Shown piece after piece: positions 20,158 through 30,153 of a stretch of DNA of 64,000 nt. Every line of letters starts with the position of its first letter. Positions within the stretch are counted from its first letter, which is position 1. The notes beneath the pieces are model-generated. The model was not told the origin of the DNA. It did no database searches and was given only the letters and a program-made list of their open reading frames with translations. Origin of the DNA: Candidatus Fredericiella danica (GTDB lineage Bacteria > Chloroflexota > Anaerolineae > Caldilineales > Caldilineaceae); the NCBI GenBank assembly GCA_016713335.1, contig JADJPH010000013.1, positions 62,001-126,000 on the forward strand. The letters are read 5' to 3'. The position numbers and the translations under genes were made by a program.

Positions 20158-21462
20158 ATGAACTGGCGCAAAATCCTCCAATTCACCCTGGTCCATGTGG
20201 GCGTGGCGATGACTGCAGTCCCGGTCAACAGTACCCTCAACCGTGTTATGATCACGGAACTAAACTTCTCCGCACTGCTGGTCGGGTTCCTGATCTCGCT
20301 GCCGTATCTGCTGTCCCCGCTGCAGGTTTTCGTAGGCAACTGGGCCGACCACAACCCGGTCTGGGGCCGGCGCCGGTCGCCATGGATCCTGATGGGTGGT
20401 TTGATGGCGACCTTTGGCAGTTATCTGACGGCGCACGCCGTCTACTTGATGGCCGACAACTTTGGCCTTGGGTTGGTGGCTGCGATCGGCGCCTTCACGC
20501 TTTGGGGCGTCGGCGTCAACATTGCTTCGGTCAGCTATCTGTCCTTGCTGAGCGAGGAGACTGAGGGCAAAACCGGCTGGCGCAGCCGCGCCATCAGCGT
20601 CATGTGGACGACGATGATCCTGGTGAGTATCTTCACGGGGATCGCACTCTCCCGCATGCTGGAAGATTATTCGCCCACAACCCTCTACACGGCGTTTGGT
20701 TTTATCTGGCTGATCGCCAGCACTCTGGTGATGTTTGGCTCCGCCGGCATTGAACCCAGGATGACCGCAGAGACCGTGCATCGCCATGCCGATAACCCCG
20801 GCACTGCCATGCGGGCGTTGGTGAATAACCCCACCGCCAAGCGGTTCTTCTTATATCTGACGTTGGTGCTCATCAGTGTCCATGCACAGGATATCCTGCT
20901 TGAGCCGTTTGGGGGCGATGTGCTTGGGATGTCGGTTGCGGCGACATCACGCCTGATCTCAATCTGGGGCGTCGGCGTCTTTGTGACGATGATTGGCGGG
21001 CTGTGGGTCGTGCGCCGGCTGGGCAAAAAAACTGCTGCCAATCTTGGCGCCTTTCTATCCGCAACCGGGTTCGCCCTGATCATTATGACCGGCGCTCTCC
21101 AGCAGGTGAACGCATTTATGGGCGCAGTCTTCATTCTTGGACTGGGGGGTGGGCTGATGACGGTCAGCAACCTCAGCTTTATGCTCGACATGACGGTGCC
21201 CGAAGCCGCAGGACTCTATATCGGTGCGTGGGGCGTCGCCAACTTTGCCGGACAGGCCATCGGCAATATCGCCAGCGGGCTGATTCGCGATGTTGCGCTG
21301 CGGCTCACGGGTAGCGAGTTCGTCGGGTATATCACCGTCTTTTCGCTTGAGATTGTCGGTTTGATGGTTGCGGTCTGGCTCTTCCGGAGCATCTCGGTAC
21401 AGAATTTTCGGCGTGATGCCGAAGTGCAACTACCTGAACTGCTGGCAGTGGCTGTCGACTGA
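20158..21462 (+). CDS. PucC/BCD-family MFS transporter
   Basis: This 434-residue, 12-segment membrane protein has the N-terminal VNSTLNRVMITEL and GNWADHNPVWGRRRSPWILMGG pattern of the bacteriochlorophyll delivery (LhaA/PucC/Bch2) branch of the major facilitator superfamily. In phototrophs these proteins help place chlorophyll in antenna complexes. No pigment or reaction-centre gene occurs in this window, so either the organism is phototrophic, or this is a non-photosynthetic member with another cargo. The assignment rests on motif recall, not a search. Confidence 0.7.
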   Translation: MNWRKILQFTLVHVGVAMTAVPVNSTLNRVMITELNFSALLVGFLISLPYLLSPLQVFVGNWADHNPVWGRRRSPWILMGGLMATFGSYLTAHAVYLMADNFGLGLVAAIGAFTLWGVGVNIASVSYLSLLSEETEGKTGWRSRAISVMWTTMILVSIFTGIALSRMLEDYSPTTLYTAFGFIWLIASTLVMFGSAGIEPRMTAETVHRHADNPGTAMRALVNNPTAKRFFLYLTLVLISVHAQDILLEPFGGDVLGMSVAATSRLISIWGVGVFVTMIGGLWVVRRLGKKTAANLGAFLSATGFALIIMTGALQQVNAFMGAVFILGLGGGLMTVSNLSFMLDMTVPEAAGLYIGAWGVANFAGQAIGNIASGLIRDVALRLTGSEFVGYITVFSLEIVGLMVAVWLFRSISVQNFRRDAEVQLPELLAVAVD

Positions 21463-21474
21463 TACGTTGTCACG

Positions 21475-24124
21475 TCAGCGTACGACCATCCGCTCCAGCA
21501 GCCCCAGCGTCAACTGCTTGGCCGGTAGTTGCGCCGGTTCACTGTCCAATACGGGTCCGACACAGGCGGGGCAGCCCTGCTGGCAGCGGCAGCGGGTAAC
21601 CAGGTCCTGTGCGGCTGCCAGCAAGGTCGGGTGCAAGTCAAATAGCTGGGCGCTAAAGCCAAGCCCGGCCGGCGTCCGCTCGAAGAGATAGAGCGTGGCC
21701 AACTTGCCGCCGGCGCTCCCTGCGAGCCGCTGGCTCTTGTCCACATGCATGCCGAGGTCGCTGCGGTCGCACATCAGATAAAGCGGCGCCAGGTTTGCCA
21801 ATACATACGCCAACCCATCCAGACCTGTCACAAGCCGGCCTGCGGTCTCGATCCGTTGGTGGCAACTGCGACAAACCAGGACGAGGTTTTCCAAGCGATT
21901 GGCCAGCAGGTACTGTTCGTTGACCCCGCGCACGTAGCCAAAGGTGCGGAACGGCGTCTTGTGGTGCACGTCGTGCTCCTGCCCTGGTGGTTCAGGGCGC
22001 CGGCACTGCGTACAGCGGAAGCCATCGCGCTGGCGCACAGCCGCGCGGACTGCGTCCCAGTTGGGACCATAGTCGTTGACCGAATCGTACCAGAGACCCG
22101 CAGCTTCGAGCGCGCGCTGCGTCTCCGCGCTAATGGCCAGCCAGTACGCTGCCGTCTCGACCGTTTGCGGCGGATATTCCAACGGCTGCACGCCAAGCGT
22201 CTCATGGGTGTGGCGTTTGATCCGCCGGTACCCCGCCACCTGCGAGGTCACCGCCACATCCCCAAACGCGGCGCTCTCATGCGGCGTTGAACGTTCACCG
22301 TGCTGCGCCAGGACAGTCACCTGCGTATCGACCGTCGTCTCAGTGTAATAGTCCACGTTGACGGGGATCACCTCGGCCAGGAGTTGGTCGAGGTTGAGCC
22401 GTTGCACCAGGTAGCTTTGGCCCTCGTGCAAATAGATTGCGCCCTCATGCACCAGGTTGGGTGCGCTGCCACGATCGACCTGCCCGATGATATTGGGCTC
22501 ACCGGTGTTCGCCATGACCTGAATCGATACGGAGTCGGCCCCTGAACTGCGCAGGCTGACGTCGCGCGCCGGATACCCTGCGCCACTCCAAAAGAGACCG
22601 GCGCCATGTGCGTGGAGATCCCCTTCTTCCTGGAGCAGGCTGAGGACATCGCCGGTGTAGGCACTGGCGCCAAAAGGATCATCGACCGCAAAAGGCAACT
22701 CAAATGCGGCACAGCGGATCTGGTCAACCAACAGCATCAGGTTGTCGGGATTGATTAAGGCATGCTCCGGTGTCCGTTCGAACAAATACTCGGCATGCTG
22801 AACCAGATATTGATCGAGCGCGCCGGCCGTCGCTACCAGGATCGCCAGGGCAGCGTCGCGCGTCCGGCCGGCGCGGCCCATCTGCTGCCAGGCGCTGGCG
22901 ATGGAGCCCGGATAGCCGCAAAGGACGGCAGCCTGCATTGGCCAATGTCAATCCCAAGTTCCAGGGCATTGGTTGCGACCACACCCCGCACCTCGCCGGT
23001 GCGCAGGCCTGACTCGATGGCGCGACGCTCTGCGGGCAGGTAGCCGCCGCGGTAACCGCGGATCTGGCTCTGTACGCTCGCCTGGGTCCAGCGCCACGTT
23101 TCACCACCTTCTGTCATGCCGGCGCCTGGCGCCCACTCCTGAGCGGCGGCACGCGCCGGAGCGCGCCAATTTCTCGCACATAGGTCAACAGCAGTTCAGT
23201 CGTCAGACGCGAGCGCCCAAAGACAATCGTCTGTACGCCGGCGGCGAGGATGCGAGCGGCTAGATCGGAGGCTTCCAGCGTAGCGCTGCGCCGTATGCCC
23301 TTCTCCGGGTCCAGAAGGGGCGGGTTGACAAGCAAAATGTGTTTGTCGCCGCGCGGGGCGCCGTTGTCGTCCACCAAAGCAAAAGGCGCCTCGGTCAAGC
23401 GTTCGGCAAGTTCCCGCGGATTCGCAATGGTGGCGCTCGTGCAGACAAACTGCGGCGCGGCGCCGTAGTGCGCGCAGATCCGCTGCAACCGCCGGATCAC
23501 ATTGGCGACGTGGGACCCGAAGACGCCGCGGTAGGTGTGCATTTCATCCACCACCACGAAGCGCAGCCCGGCCAGAAACGCCGCCCACTGCGTGTGATAG
23601 GGAAGAATCCCAGTGTGAAGCATGTCGGGGTTCGTCAACATGAGGCGGGCACGCTTGCGAATGGCGCTCCGTTCGCTTGCGGGCGTGTCGCCGTCATAGG
23701 TGGCGATCCAACCGCCTGGCCGGCGTTGAACTTCCGGCTCACCCGCGGCCGCGGCCAACCGGCGCAGTTCCGCAAGCTGGTCCTGCGCCAGCGCTTTGGT
23801 TGGAAAGAGGTAGATTGCCCGTGCGCTGGGATCGGTGAGCAGCGCGTGGAAGACCGGCAGGTTATAGCAGAGCGTCTTGCCACTGGCCGTCGGGGTGACA
23901 ACTGCCACGTTCTGACCCGCCAGCACGGCTTCGACCGCCTGTGCCTGATGGGTGTAGAGTTGCGCGATGTTGCGCGCGTTGAGGGAATGCACGAGTCCAG
24001 GGTGCAATGTCGTGGGGATAGGCGCCAGCCGCGGCGGCTGTGCGGGCAGCGTCTGCCACGCGGCCACGGTCTCCATGAAGCGCGGGTCCCCGCGCAAATC
24101 CGCCAACAGCGCCGCCAAACTCAT
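21475..24124 (-). CDS. DEAD/DEAH helicase with DUF1998 end and embedded HNH module (two frame breaks)
   Basis: The N-terminal helicase lobe has TPTASGKTLCYNLP (Walker A), VVVDEMHTYRG (DExH box) and TSATIANP. The second lobe has GYRGGYLPAERRAIE, ATNALELGIDIG and QQMGRAGR. The C-terminal region ends with the four-Cys cluster CRCQQGCPAC of DUF1998, as in MrfA/YprA and Hrq1 helicases. Between, near 21840-22095, lies an HNH-like insert (RQRDGFRCTQCRR, HHKTPF, LENLVLVCRSCHQR). Two single-base deletions break the frame, one between 23100 and 23160 and one near 22940, where restoring a T gives GIDIGQLQAAVLCGYPG. The restored protein is about 880 residues. ATG 24124 begins the conserved MSLAALLADL. 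MrfA-type enzymes repair mitomycin adducts, and the divergent neighbour is an AlkZ-like glycosylase. Confidence 0.8.
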
Positions 24125-24246
24125 CGCCTTTGTGTTCTCTGTGTTCTTTGTGGTTAACTCGTGTGTTTGTTTTCCAGACAAATTCACGCTAAACTCAAGC
24201 CATGATAGCACGTTTGTTCGGTTGTTCCAACCAGGGGGCATGAGCC

Positions 24247-25365
24247 TTGGCCGAGCCAGTGATTGAAGTTTCCGTTGCGCAGGTGCGGCGCTACCGCCTG
24301 CTGCGCAACGGTCTATTTAGCCCCTTCGCATCCCCCACTGCCGCCGCTGCGGCGCTCTGCGGCGTGCAGGCGCAGATCGAGCCGGCCGCCGGCCTCGCGC
24401 TGTGGAATCGCACCACCGGTCTGACCGAAAGCCGGTTTGAAGCGATGCTCTATGAGGAACGGTCACTCGTCAAACTTTGGGGCCAGCGCGGTACGCTTCA
24501 CCTGTATCCCAGCGCAGAATGGCCGCTTGTGCACAGCATGTTGGCAGCCAATCAGACCTGGTGGGGAAGGACGGCTGAACGCGAGGAGCGGCTTGATGAG
24601 TACAACCAACTCGTAGAGCAGGTGGCCGAGATCCTGCGCCAGCGTACGGTGATGGGGCGACGAGACCTGCGCGGTTCCGAGATCAAGCTGGACGATGAAC
24701 ATCTCTCCCCCTGGGGCGGTGTTTTCTCCGACCTGGTGCGGCGCGGCTATGCGTGCCATGCCGGCCGGATGGGCGGTGAAGGCGTCTTTGCGGCGCGCGA
24801 GGTGTGGCTTCCCAACCTGGATTGGCAGCCGCCGCCGCCCGAAGCGGCCAATGTCGCGGCGGCCCGGCGCTTTCTGCATACCTTTGGCCCGTCAACCCAG
24901 CAGGACTTTATCTACTGGCGCGGGTCACGCGGTGGATTCGGCCGGCAGTGGTGGGCAGCTCTCGCCAATGATACCGTTGAAGTGTCGGTTGCGGGGCGCC
25001 CAATGTGGATCTTGCGGGAAGATCTTGCCGACCTGTTGGCGCCGCCGGATGAACTCACCGGTCATGTGCGGATGTTGGGGCGCTTCGAGCCAATGCTCCT
25101 CAGTCAGAAAGAAAACAGTTGGATCGTGCCACCCCACGCAGACAAACAGGTCATTCGCCCTGCAGGGCACATCGAAGCGATCCTATTGGTCGAGGGCCAG
25201 GCTGTGGCCACGTGGCGGTATGCCCGCAAGGGGCGGGGGCTAGTCATCACGGTAGACCGGTTTCCTGAATGGCGGGCTCGGTTCCGGCGTCCCGTTGAGC
25301 GGGTGGTGCAACAGGTGGCAGCCTTTTTTGAAATGCCGCTTGTCGCACTGGAGGGGGTTCGCTGA
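24247..25365 (+). CDS. AlkZ-like winged-helix DNA glycosylase (HTH_42 family)
   Basis: The 372-residue protein belongs to the winged-helix family containing AlkZ/AlkX and YcaQ, DNA glycosylases that unhook interstrand crosslinks and remove bulky alkyl adducts. The family's catalytic QxQ motif is visible as VQAQ (residues 41 and 43), followed by SLVKLWGQRGTLHL. The C-terminal lobe has GHVRMLGRFEPMLLSQK and VDRFPEW. TTG 24247 is preferred since AGGGGG lies about nine bases upstream; GTG 24259 is possible. It is divergent from the MrfA-like helicase with about 120 bases between starts. Substrate is inferred from the family only. Confidence 0.82.
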   Translation: MAEPVIEVSVAQVRRYRLLRNGLFSPFASPTAAAAALCGVQAQIEPAAGLALWNRTTGLTESRFEAMLYEERSLVKLWGQRGTLHLYPSAEWPLVHSMLAANQTWWGRTAEREERLDEYNQLVEQVAEILRQRTVMGRRDLRGSEIKLDDEHLSPWGGVFSDLVRRGYACHAGRMGGEGVFAAREVWLPNLDWQPPPPEAANVAAARRFLHTFGPSTQQDFIYWRGSRGGFGRQWWAALANDTVEVSVAGRPMWILREDLADLLAPPDELTGHVRMLGRFEPMLLSQKENSWIVPPHADKQVIRPAGHIEAILLVEGQAVATWRYARKGRGLVITVDRFPEWRARFRRPVERVVQQVAAFFEMPLVALEGVR

Positions 25366-25470
25366 CATCTGCCCCCGGTTTGGCGAAATGGCTGCCCCTC
25401 CGCCATAATCAGCGGCCATAGAGGTTGGAATCTGACCGGCAATTCGGGTGCAATCCGGGGAGTATCGCCC

Positions 25471-26073
<603 letters not shown>

Positions 26074-26662
26074 ATGTGGGCCACGATTGTAAAAGCCTGG
26101 CACATTCTGATGGCGTCTGCACGAGCAGGGGTTGTGGGTGACGCTGCAGTGGGCCTGGGGACGCGGCATCTCCAAACTGACCGGTGTGCCGATGCTCGCT
26201 TACAGCCGGGTCACGCCTCAGGTCTATGTGGGGCCGCAATACAACCAGCGGGGAAAGAAGTTGCTGGAAAGTGAAGGCGTCAACGCGGATGTCAATCTGC
26301 GCATCGAGTATGACGACGCAGCGCACGGTCTGGCGCTGGAGCACTACTGCCATCTGCCGACAGTGGACGATGACGGGCCGAGTCCCGAACATTTTCAGAA
26401 GGGTGTGGACTTTATCGACGGTGTGGTTCGCAACGGGGGGAAGGTCTACATTCACTGCAAGGCGGGGGTCGGCCGCGCGCCCACCATGGCGGCGGCCTAT
26501 TTCATCAGCACGGGTATGACCGCCACTGAGGCGCTTGCGCTCATCAAAGAAACTCGCCCATTTATCACGCCCACGCGCCCGCAGATCGAGGCGCTCCAGC
26601 GGTATGAGACATATGTAAAAGGAAATGGGAGAACGAACGAATCATCAGGAGTCTTCCCTTAG
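26074..26662 (+). CDS. Dual-specificity phosphatase, PTPMT1-like (frame break near 26130)
   Basis: The active site VYIHCKAGVGRAPTMAAAYF is a Cys-x5-Arg loop; the HCKAG form is the one found in PTPMT1-type lipid phosphatases. An Asp-rich loop (LPTVDDDGPSPEHF) supplies the probable general acid. The ATG at 26074 abuts the phosphatidyltransferase TAA and has AAGGAA upstream; one extra G in GGGG 26128-26131 breaks the frame after ASARAG, and the reading resumes as LWVTLQWAWGRG. The corrected length is about 195 residues. PTPMT1 dephosphorylates phosphatidylglycerophosphate, exactly the product of a PgsA, so this pair probably makes phosphatidylglycerol. Function is inferred from the motif and coupling. 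Confidence 0.75.
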
Positions 26663-27169
26663 CACCCCCATCTGCACCAAATCCACGTATCGTCCATTGC
26701 TCCACACGTGCTGCCGCAGGCGTCCTTCTTCCACAAAGCCGCAGGCGCGGTAGGCGCGCTGTGCTCGTTCGTTGTCAGCGTTCACCTGGAGCCAGATCTT
26801 GCGCAGATTGCGAAGGCGGAAGCCGTAGTCCAGGAGGAGCGCAATCGCCTCACGGCCATAGCCTTTGCCCCAGTATGCCTTGTCACCAATGGTGATGCCG
26901 AGTTCTGCGGTGTGGGCGACGTCATCGAAACGGAAAAGCGCACATTGGCCGATGAAGCGGTCGTCCACTTCGATGGCAAAGCCTGGCCCGTTGCGACCAC
27001 CTTTGGCTGCCTCCGCATCGAATTCCGCCTGGAGCCGTTCGAGGGATTGAGGGTAGGGCGGATCGCCGCCGCCCGCCAGTTCCACTGCCACGTCGTTGTT
27101 AAAGCGACAGAGTTGTTCCAGGTCATCGCGCCGAAAGGCACGTAACGTCACGCGCGGTCCCGTCAGCAT
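26645..27169 (-). CDS. GNAT-family N-acetyltransferase (RimJ/RimL type)
   Basis: The 174-residue protein has the RimJ/RimL layout: LTGPRVTLRAFRRDDLEQL at the N-terminus, LGITIGDKAYWGKGYGREAIALLLDYGF with the acetyl-CoA loop, and VNADNERAQRAYRACGFVEEGRLRQ at the end. It acetylates an amine; members act on protein N-termini, aminoglycosides or small molecules. The ATG 27169 start is one base past the DUF423 stop. Its 3' end overlaps the convergent phosphatase gene by 18 bases. The longer open frame upstream to 27733 belongs to another gene's complement and is not part of this protein. Confidence 0.88.
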   Translation of the reverse strand: MLTGPRVTLRAFRRDDLEQLCRFNNDVAVELAGGGDPPYPQSLERLQAEFDAEAAKGGRNGPGFAIEVDDRFIGQCALFRFDDVAHTAELGITIGDKAYWGKGYGREAIALLLDYGFRLRNLRKIWLQVNADNERAQRAYRACGFVEEGRLRQHVWSNGRYVDLVQMGVLREDS

Positions 27170-27170
27170 C

Positions 27171-27551
27171 TTACTTTGCCTGCCACGCTGCAAAGGCGAG
27201 CAGCAGCCAGCCCACGATAAACGCGACGCCGCCGATCGGTGTGATGGCGCCCAGCCAACGTTGGCCGGTGAAGGCCATAATGAACAGACTGCCTGAAAAG
27301 AACAGAATGCCCACGAGGAAGAGCCAGCCGCTCCACACCGGCAGCCGGCTGGTAGGCCAATGGGTGAGCGCCAGCACCACAACAAAGAGCGCCAGGGTAT
27401 GGAAGAACATGTATTGCACGCCGGTCTGATAGTTGGCCAACATGCTTTCTTCGACGCGCCCGCGCAGCGCATGCGCACCGAACGCCCCCAACCCAACCGA
27501 CAGGAAAGGGCAGCAAAGACTGGCAACGATAAAAAAGAGACCGGGATCCAC
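27171..27551 (-). CDS. DUF423 membrane protein
   Basis: This small membrane protein of about 126 residues has four hydrophobic segments and the DUF423 signature LGAFGAHALRG followed by NYQTGVQYMFFHTLALFVV and PIGGVAFIVGWLLLAFA. Its function is unknown. GTG 27551 is chosen because the conserved region starts just after it; TTG 27623 would add 24 residues without family similarity. It directly precedes the GNAT gene. Confidence 0.83.
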   Translation of the reverse strand: MDPGLFFIVASLCCPFLSVGLGAFGAHALRGRVEESMLANYQTGVQYMFFHTLALFVVVLALTHWPTSRLPVWSGWLFLVGILFFSGSLFIMAFTGQRWLGAITPIGGVAFIVGWLLLAFAAWQAK

Positions 27552-27755
27552 GGCCGGGGCAAGGCCGGGAGCAAAGACCACAATAAGCCGGCAGAATTGA
27601 GGAGAGGATTGTAGCAGAGACAAAGATTAAGCCACTCTTCCCAACAGCCCTCTGCAACGCCAAGAGTGCACTGTCTCCCTTCGCCTTTAGCTCTTTGTCT
27701 CTTTGCCTTTGCAGCCCTCCCGCCTGCGGCCAAGGTGCCTGTCTTCGGTCGTCGC

Positions 27756-28691
27756 CTAGGCTGCGCGCTCGGGCCCGTCGGCGTAGGCCCGCGAGCCGGC
27801 TTTGTCCAGCAGATTGAACGCCTGCGTCACTTGCGCAGGACCGATGTCACCGGCCATGAGCGCGCCAAATTGTGCGCCAACCTGGGCATCATTAAGCGCA
27901 TGCAGCAGGGGCAGGCTCTTCTTTTTGCGCAGGATATCGTTACCCGCGGCTTTGCCGGTCACCGCCGGGTCGCCCCAGATGCCAAGAATGTCATCCTGAA
28001 TCTGAAATGCCAGCCCGATCGCCTGGCCAAAGCGTTGGAGCGACGCATCTTGCGCGGGCGTGGCGCCGCCCACGAGCGCGCCGATCGCAACCGATGCCCC
28101 CACGAGCGCCGCGGTCTTGCCTTGAATCATCCGCATGTACTCTGGCACGGTCACGTCTCCCCGCTGCTCAAAGCTCATGTCCAGGTATTGACCTTCGGTG
28201 AGTGCAACACAGGTCTCCGTGAAGATTTGTAATGCGCGCAGCACCGTTGCGTCAGCCACTTTGTGACCTGTCATGCGCTGCATCGATGCAAAGGCCAGCG
28301 CAAACATCCCGTCACCGACGTTGATTGCCTGTGGTTCGCCCCACAGCACCCACACCGTCGCCCGGTGCCGGCGCGTCTCATCGCCATCCTCGATATCGTC
28401 GTGGACAAGTGAGAAGTTGTGCAGAATCTCGATGGCGGCGGCGGCCGGCAGCGCCTGAGCGGGGTCGCCGCCGGTCTCTGCGCATGCCAGCAGACAGAGC
28501 AACGGGCGCAGACGTTTGCCTGCAGCCGCGTGATCCGCCTGAAAAGTCTGGTTCAGCCACCCCATGTGATATTGCATCATGCCGTAGTAGGCCGCCAATG
28601 CCGGCTCGTCACCGCTGAGCATAGCCCGCATCTCGCTTTCAATGGCCGGTAGCCAGCGGGTGGAGAAATCGCGCAGTGTTTCTTGCGTCAT
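27756..28691 (-). CDS. Polyprenyl (geranylgeranyl-type) diphosphate synthase
   Basis: Trans-prenyltransferase of 311 residues. It has GKRLRPLL, the first Asp-rich motif LVHDDIEDGDETRR, RHRATVW, GKTAALVGAS, and the second Asp-rich motif FQIQDDILGIWGD. Chain length cannot be set from the sequence; residues before the first motif (ALPAAAAIEILHNFS) suit a C15-C20 or longer product. The end is short by some 15-20 residues relative to homologues, so a late frame break is possible. It lies 39 bases after the type 2 IPP isomerase gene, so the two supply C5 units and build prenyl chains in one operon. Confidence 0.88.
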   Translation of the reverse strand: MTQETLRDFSTRWLPAIESEMRAMLSGDEPALAAYYGMMQYHMGWLNQTFQADHAAAGKRLRPLLCLLACAETGGDPAQALPAAAAIEILHNFSLVHDDIEDGDETRRHRATVWVLWGEPQAINVGDGMFALAFASMQRMTGHKVADATVLRALQIFTETCVALTEGQYLDMSFEQRGDVTVPEYMRMIQGKTAALVGASVAIGALVGGATPAQDASLQRFGQAIGLAFQIQDDILGIWGDPAVTGKAAGNDILRKKKSLPLLHALNDAQVGAQFGALMAGDIGPAQVTQAFNLLDKAGSRAYADGPERAA

Positions 28692-28730
28692 GATCGGATC
28701 CCTGTGTCTTTGTGCGTGGCTGTGATTGAC

Positions 28731-29804
28731 CTAACTTACGCGCACCAGGACGCCTGGCTGGCGCAAAGCGTCCAAACTGCCTGCGCCGCTGCAGAACATC
28801 GCAATTCGCATCTCCGTCAGCAGCAGTTCCATCTCCTCAGCGACTGCTTCGGCGGAGTCGACGGCGCGTTTGAGAAAGGGTGAGGCAAGACCGACCAAAT
28901 CGGCGCCCAGTGCGCAACACTTGGCAATATCCTGACCGGTGCGGATGCCACCGCTGGCAAAAATGGCGACATCCGGGCGCCGGAGGCTGTCGCGCGTGGT
29001 GCGCACCGCCTCCAGGCTTTCGGCAGTCGGAATCCCCCAATTTGCAAACGACCCTGCGAGCCGGCGCAGTCGCTCAGTGGGGGCGCGGTGCATCTCCACC
29101 TGGCTCCACGACGTACCCCCGGCGCCTGCCACATCGATGCCCTTCACACCTACTTCGATCAGGCGCCGCGCGGTTTGTGCACTGATCCCCCAGCCAACTT
29201 CCTTGATGATGACGGGACAACCGACGGTCTGCACCACTTCACCAATTTTACCAAGCAGCCCTTTCCAATTTGTGTCGCCTTCCGCCTGGACGGCCTCCTG
29301 GAGGGGGTTCAAGTGGAGGATGAGTGCATCGGCTTCGATCATCTCCACTGCGCGGCGGCATTGATCCACCGTGTAGCCGTAATTGAACTGCACCGCACCC
29401 AGGTTCGCCATCAAGAAGATATCGGGCGCCACATCACGGACGCGAAATGTGGCACTGATTTCGCCGTGTTCGATCCCGGCGCGCTGGCTCCCAACCCCCA
29501 TGGCGACGCCGCAAGTTTGTGCGGCTTCGGCCAGGTTGCGATTGATCTGACCGGCTAGCCGTGTCCCACCGGTCATTGAACTGACCAATAGCGGGGCGGC
29601 AAGCCGCTTGCCCAAAACCGCCACGCCGGTGTCGATCTCCGTCAGGTCAAGTTCCGGCAGCGCCTGGTGGACCAGCCGGAGCCGTTCGAGGCCTGTCGTC
29701 AATTGTGGAAACTCGACATCTTCCTCCAGGTTGATGCGGATGTGGTCTGCCTTGCGCTGGTCAATGGTCAAGCCGCGCCTCGTTTCGGTTGATCTGCCCG
29801 GCAT
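28731..29804 (-). CDS. fni: Type 2 isopentenyl-diphosphate isomerase
   Basis: FMN-dependent isomerase of 357 residues. The pattern RKADHIRINLEEDV, LLVSSMTGGT, AMGVGSQRAG, LHLNPLQEAVQ, VIIKEVGWGIS, GVKGIDVAGAGGTSWSQVE and FASGGIRTGQDIAK is the family's full set. It interconverts IPP and DMAPP, which is typical of bacteria using the mevalonate route or needing flexible supply. It is the first gene of a minus-strand operon with the polyprenyl synthase. Confidence 0.93.
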   Translation of the reverse strand: MPGRSTETRRGLTIDQRKADHIRINLEEDVEFPQLTTGLERLRLVHQALPELDLTEIDTGVAVLGKRLAAPLLVSSMTGGTRLAGQINRNLAEAAQTCGVAMGVGSQRAGIEHGEISATFRVRDVAPDIFLMANLGAVQFNYGYTVDQCRRAVEMIEADALILHLNPLQEAVQAEGDTNWKGLLGKIGEVVQTVGCPVIIKEVGWGISAQTARRLIEVGVKGIDVAGAGGTSWSQVEMHRAPTERLRRLAGSFANWGIPTAESLEAVRTTRDSLRRPDVAIFASGGIRTGQDIAKCCALGADLVGLASPFLKRAVDSAEAVAEEMELLLTEMRIAMFCSGAGSLDALRQPGVLVRVS

Positions 29805-30074
29805 CTGCCAGGGCCGACGCAGAAGGATAGTGTGAGCTATTGTGCCAGTATACCAAGAAAAGGCCGTGCGCGCATTAGGCCCACTTCAACTTGGAGACCT
29901 TCAGTCAGATACTTCGCATTTTGCTCACCCGTACTTTTGCCATGTTCGCACCTGCCTCCCCTAAGCAACGGCGCAGCACCGGGAAGCCACCGCCGAGGCG
30001 TACGGTCAATTCGCCCACCCAATCCCACGCGATTACCCTAGAAAAATCGCTTACTATGCGCAAGACTTGTCAGA

Positions 30075-30120
30075 TTTCCCAAATTTTGACAGCTTGTTTC
30101 CCAAATTTTGTTAATTTCCC
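30075..30120. repeat. Direct repeats upstream of the dcw promoter
   Basis: TTTCCCAAATTTTG occurs at 30075-30088 and 30097-30110, 22 bases apart, with a third TTTCCC at 30115-30120. Two turns of helix separate the first two copies, as for a factor binding one face. The reverse complement begins TGGGAAA, so the blocks also contain the TGGGA word on the other strand. Confidence 0.55.
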
Positions 30121-30123
30121 TAC

Positions 30124-30152
30124 TAGACAACGAGGGGGAAGTGTATTACAAT
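30124..30152 (+). promoter_or_regulatory. Promoter of the dcw cluster
   Basis: TAGACA (30124-30129), a 17-base spacer and TACAAT (30147-30152), one mismatch in each hexamer. The predicted start lies near 30159, inside the MraZ boxes. Confidence 0.7.
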
Positions 30153-30153
30153 G

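Noticed and set aside
26645..27733. A single 362-residue acetyltransferase
   Set aside because: Only the last 174 residues are GNAT-like; the first part lies over DUF423 in another frame and lacks similarity.
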